DNA of 16,097 nucleotides from Candidatus Methanophagales archaeon ANME-1-THS (lineage in GTDB: Archaea; Halobacteriota; Syntropharchaeia; Alkanophagales; Methanospirareceae): positions 1 to 16,097 of the forward strand of contig RXIE01000114.1 of the NCBI GenBank assembly GCA_004212135.1, written 5' to 3'. This document shows positions 13,786 through 16,097 of this stretch, piece after piece. A program made the position numbers and the translations under genes. The notes beneath the pieces were generated by a model. The model was not told the DNA's origin. It did not search any database and saw only the letters and a list, made by a program, of their open reading frames with translations. Each line of letters opens with the position of its first letter. Positions within the stretch are counted from its first letter, which is position 1.

Positions 13786-14733
13786 ATGAAAAAAGTGAAC
13801 AAGATAAGCATTTTAGTCCTGATAGGAATGCTCATGGTGGGTGAAGTCGGAATGGTAAGCGCACAGCAGACACTACCGGATGGTGGGAACAGTTTTGAGA
13901 CCGCAGTTGCGATACAATCCGGGAACTATGTGCTCGGCCATGACATGTATAGTTATGAGGAAGGGTGGGTTCATGAATACTTCAAAATTGCAGTCAAACC
14001 AGGAAGAGTTCTTAAAATCGATTTCGCACCAGTTGAGGACGCGACCTCTGAAGTTATAATATTTAACAAAGATAGAGTAAAAGTTGGACACGAGGAAGCA
14101 TGGTATCATTTTCGACAGAGAGGAAGTGTCTATTGGGCACCCAATTTTGAATATGGTGAAAATCCTCTTTATATCAAGATTTATGGTAGTACAGCAGGTT
14201 CGAAGTTTGACATACTCTTCGAGGATCATTATGATGCCGGAAGCCAGACAGATGCAGGTGATACTATAGAGAATGCACTGAGCATTTCACCCGGGCAATA
14301 TGAGGGGTACATCGCACGAGACCTGCCCGAAGAGGTAGGTGCAGATAGATTAGATAGCTACAAGATAAGCCTCAAAAGAGGAGATGTGCTCAGTGTCAAA
14401 ATAACGCCACCATCTGACGTAACGCGAGCAGTTAGAATATTTGACCCGGACAGAACAATAGTGAATGAGCAAGAAGGACCAAATCCAGGTGCAATCGTAA
14501 AAACAAGCTAGCAAGTGCTTGCCACGGGAGATCACTATATCATGGTAGGAGGTCGGGGTACAGGACCCTACACGCTTGAAGTAGCAGTGGAAAAAGCCGG
14601 TGCACCTGCGGAGGAAAAACCACCTGCTGAAGAAACGCCGGGAGTTCCGGGAAAGGCACCGGGTTTTGAGGCAGTATTCGCTATAGCAGGCTTACTCGCA
14701 CTCGCATACTTGATACTGAGGAGGAAGAAGTAG
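13786..14733 (+). CDS. Secreted PPC-like protein with PGF-CTERM tail, interrupted by an in-frame amber codon
   Basis: ATG 13786 follows a perfect GGAGGTGAT (13774-13782). A signal peptide (MKKVNKISILVLIGMLMVG, cut near VSA|QQ) leads to two PPC-type beta domains (roughly residues 25-155 and 160-265): SFETAVAIQSGNYV, EYFKIAVKPGRVLKIDFAP; then TIENALSISPGQYEG, DSYKISLKRGDVLSVKITPP. TAG at 14509-14511 is codon 242. The same frame continues with QVLATGDHYIMVGG and GTGPYTLEVAVE, exactly the closing strands of the second domain, a Pro/Glu linker, and PGFEAVFAIAGLLALAYL followed by RRKK, a PGF-CTERM signal for archaeosortase. It ends in TAG at 14731-14733. Without read-through the product has 241 aa and loses its anchor. 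It could be a fresh nonsense mutation, a read-through or pyrrolysine codon, or a sequencing error. Confidence 0.75.
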
Positions 14734-14734
14734 G

Positions 14735-14847
14735 AGCGAAAAGCAACGCAAAAAGAGGTTAAAAAGTTTTTGGAGGATTTTTTTATTCCTCCTTATTTTT
14801 ATTTGTTGATAAATGAGAAGCGAGAAGTCCCGCTCTCTAAAATTTTA
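14735..14847 (+). repeat. Direct repeat copy B: terminator hairpin, dyad and TATA box
   Basis: 113 bp matching 12721-12831, beginning directly after the stop of the PGF-CTERM gene. Differences from copy A are scattered substitutions and a few single-base indels, fewest in the last 35 bp. This copy forms the whole intergenic space up to the priS promoter. Confidence 0.8.
14772..14802 (+). terminator. Hairpin terminator after the PGF-CTERM gene
   Basis: GGAGGA (14772-14777) pairs perfectly with TCCTCC (14787-14792) across a 9-nt T-rich loop, followed by TTATTTTTATTTG. It replaces the GGGGGAA/TTCCCTC stem of copy A; pairing is kept although both arms differ. Confidence 0.6.
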
Positions 14848-14848
14848 T
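14837..14848 (+). promoter_or_regulatory. TATA-like box of priS
   Basis: CTAAAATTTTAT is centred about 28 nt before the priS ATG at 14871. With no Shine-Dalgarno at the ATG this fits a leaderless mRNA. A dyad (GAGA-a-GCG at 14815-14822, CGC-TCTC at 14831-14837) abuts it and could bind a regulator. Confidence 0.5.
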
Positions 14849-14870
14849 CCTTGGCGTTATACATTGAAGA

Positions 14871-16064
14871 ATGGACGAGAAGACGAGACTCTTTGTGAAG
14901 CGGCGATTTGAGGAGTATTATCGCCGTGCGGGGATAGAACTTCCCGGGGATTTCTGGCAGCGGGAGTGGGGCTTTGTGCATTTTGACCAGTATTACCCCA
15001 CAAAACTCGTGATGCGGAGGCATAAATCGTTTCCAACGAGGGACGATGTCCTGCGCTATCTCCGAGAAGATGCTCCTGCCCATGCGTATTACTCCTCTGC
15101 GCTTTACCAGTATCCCGCAGCAGCTATGCCCAACAAGGGCTGGATCGGCTCTGACTTGATCTTTGACCTTGATGCCGATCACATTCTGAGTGAAGCGGAG
15201 TTCAAGCGTTCTTCTTATGCGGAGCTCTTAGAGCGGGTGAAACAGGAGACGGTGAAACTGCTTGATTTCCTGATCACCGATTTTGGATTTGGCGAGGAGC
15301 AGATCGAGCTGGTATTTTCAGGCTCTCGAGGGTATCACGTCCACATACGAACTCCCGAGGTCCGTGGGCTGGGAAGCCGAGAGCGGCGGGAGATCGTGGA
15401 TTACCTCATGGCAACAGGGCTCGAGATGGACCGATTCTTAGTTGACGATGGGAAGGAGAAGGGCTCTGGCGGTGAAAAGCTGGGCAGGGGGGATCTGCGG
15501 TTACTGCCTGATGGCTGGGGCAAGCGGCTTCTGAACGGATTGATCGAGTTCCTTCATGAGATAGCGGAGATGGAGGAAGAACGTGCCATCGAGGTGGTAA
15601 GAAAAGTTGGAGAGCTGGAGCGGAAGAAAGCACTGGAGATCATACGAATTGCAAGGGACGAGAGTGTTATGAGGCGGATAGAAGACGGTCAGATACCCCG
15701 GTTTGCCAAGCCTATACGGACAGGAATAACGAGAATGGCGACGAATATTGCCCGGGTGAAGTCCGCGGATAGGCCGGATGAACCGGTCACTGCGGACATA
15801 AAGCGACTCATACGGCTTCCCACCTCGCTCCACGGGAAATCCTCGTTAGAAGTGAAACCGGTACAAATCGAAAGTTTTCAGGAGTTCGATCCATTAGCGG
15901 ATGCGGTCGCATTCGGGGATTCGCCGGTCAAGGTACAGGTCGTGCGAGACGCAACGATAACGCTTAAGAGTGAACGATATGAGCTGAAAGCAGGTGAGTC
16001 TGCCTCGGTGCCGGAGCACGTGGCGCTCTATTTTATATGTCGAGGTGCTGCTGAGATTCAATGA
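14871..16064 (+). CDS. priS: DNA primase small (catalytic) subunit PriS
   Basis: 397 aa. It is the archaeal/eukaryotic-type primase catalytic subunit that starts DNA chains with PriL. Motifs in order: IFDLDAD with catalytic Asp99 and Asp101; the nucleotide-binding loop SGSRGYHVH at 150-158; and the late block ADIKRLIRLPTSLHGKSSL with the third catalytic Asp and the conserved R-L-P and H-G-K. The zinc knuckle known next to the active site in Pyrococcus PriS cannot form: the only Cys lies near the C-terminus (FICRG). Residues about 195-215 (KEKGSGGEKLGRGDLRLLP) form a charged loop. ATG 14871 has no Shine-Dalgarno. The stop TGA overlaps the next ATG (ATGA), so priS is coupled to the following gene. 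Confidence 0.93.
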   Translation: MDEKTRLFVKRRFEEYYRRAGIELPGDFWQREWGFVHFDQYYPTKLVMRRHKSFPTRDDVLRYLREDAPAHAYYSSALYQYPAAAMPNKGWIGSDLIFDLDADHILSEAEFKRSSYAELLERVKQETVKLLDFLITDFGFGEEQIELVFSGSRGYHVHIRTPEVRGLGSRERREIVDYLMATGLEMDRFLVDDGKEKGSGGEKLGRGDLRLLPDGWGKRLLNGLIEFLHEIAEMEEERAIEVVRKVGELERKKALEIIRIARDESVMRRIEDGQIPRFAKPIRTGITRMATNIARVKSADRPDEPVTADIKRLIRLPTSLHGKSSLEVKPVQIESFQEFDPLADAVAFGDSPVKVQVVRDATITLKSERYELKAGESASVPEHVALYFICRGAAEIQ

Positions 16065-16097
16065 CCAGGAACCGAAAATTATTTGTTGGCAGTGCTG
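16061..16097 (+). CDS. Start of a gene coupled to priS (cut by the window edge)
   Basis: ATG 16061 overlaps the priS stop as ATGA. Twelve codons are visible, MTRNRKLFVGSA, too few to name. Genes after priS in archaea are often replication genes such as priL or GINS, but nothing seen here shows which. Confidence 0.4.
   Translation, partial: MTRNRKLFVGSA

Overview
The window looks like part of a chromosome from a methanogen-related or methanotrophic euryarchaeote. The evidence is archaeal EF-1A next to ribosomal protein uS10, an archaeal primase catalytic subunit, heterodisulfide reductase subunits HdrC and HdrB, archaea-only families (DUF22-like, UPF0200, DUF460), a PGF-CTERM surface-protein sorting tail, TATA-box promoters and GGAGGTGA-type ribosome binding sites. 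An ANME-1 or Syntrophoarchaeum-like Methanomicrobia relative would fit, but that placement is inference. Most genes use TAA or TGA. TAG is also a normal stop here (the DUF22-like gene, uS10).

Layout. 1-2275 (+): the C-terminal end of an M42-type aminopeptidase, then a tightly packed group of radical SAM activating enzyme, unknown 117-aa protein, DUF22-like protein and UPF0200 P-loop kinase. 2407-3370 (+): a lipoprotein of the PEBP/YbhB family and a short, probably truncated UbiA-like membrane protein. 3486-5160 (-): a DUF460 RNase H-fold protein with a membrane protein 7 nt downstream, divergent from a YfcE/MJ0936-type phosphoesterase (5221-5736, +). 5846-7290 (+): hdrC-hdrB, coupled by an ATGA overlap, ending in a T-rich palindrome. 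7356-10379 (-): a small charged helical protein, uS10, EF-1A and an ADP-ribosylglycohydrolase. 10556-12109 (+): cofactor-independent phosphoglycerate mutase. 14871-16064 (+): primase PriS, whose stop overlaps the start of the next, cut-off gene.

The accessory part is 12110-14870, between phosphoglycerate mutase and primase. It holds a frameshifted relic of a PPC-like secreted protein, a promoter feeding a hairpin that buries a perfect Shine-Dalgarno sequence, a small toxin-antitoxin-like pair whose PIN toxin is cut short, a DUF4870 membrane protein, and a secreted PPC-like/PGF-CTERM protein interrupted by one in-frame amber codon. A block of about 110 bp (terminator hairpin, dyad, TATA box) follows both PPC-like genes, at 12721-12831 and 14735-14847. 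The second copy is the likely promoter of priS; the first now drives the hairpin leader. This suggests an old duplication followed by insertion and decay.

No tRNA, rRNA, CRISPR array or intact insertion sequence was seen. The most notable points are the amber codon in an otherwise intact surface protein, the sequestered ribosome binding site directly after a duplicated promoter, and the duplicated cassette itself.
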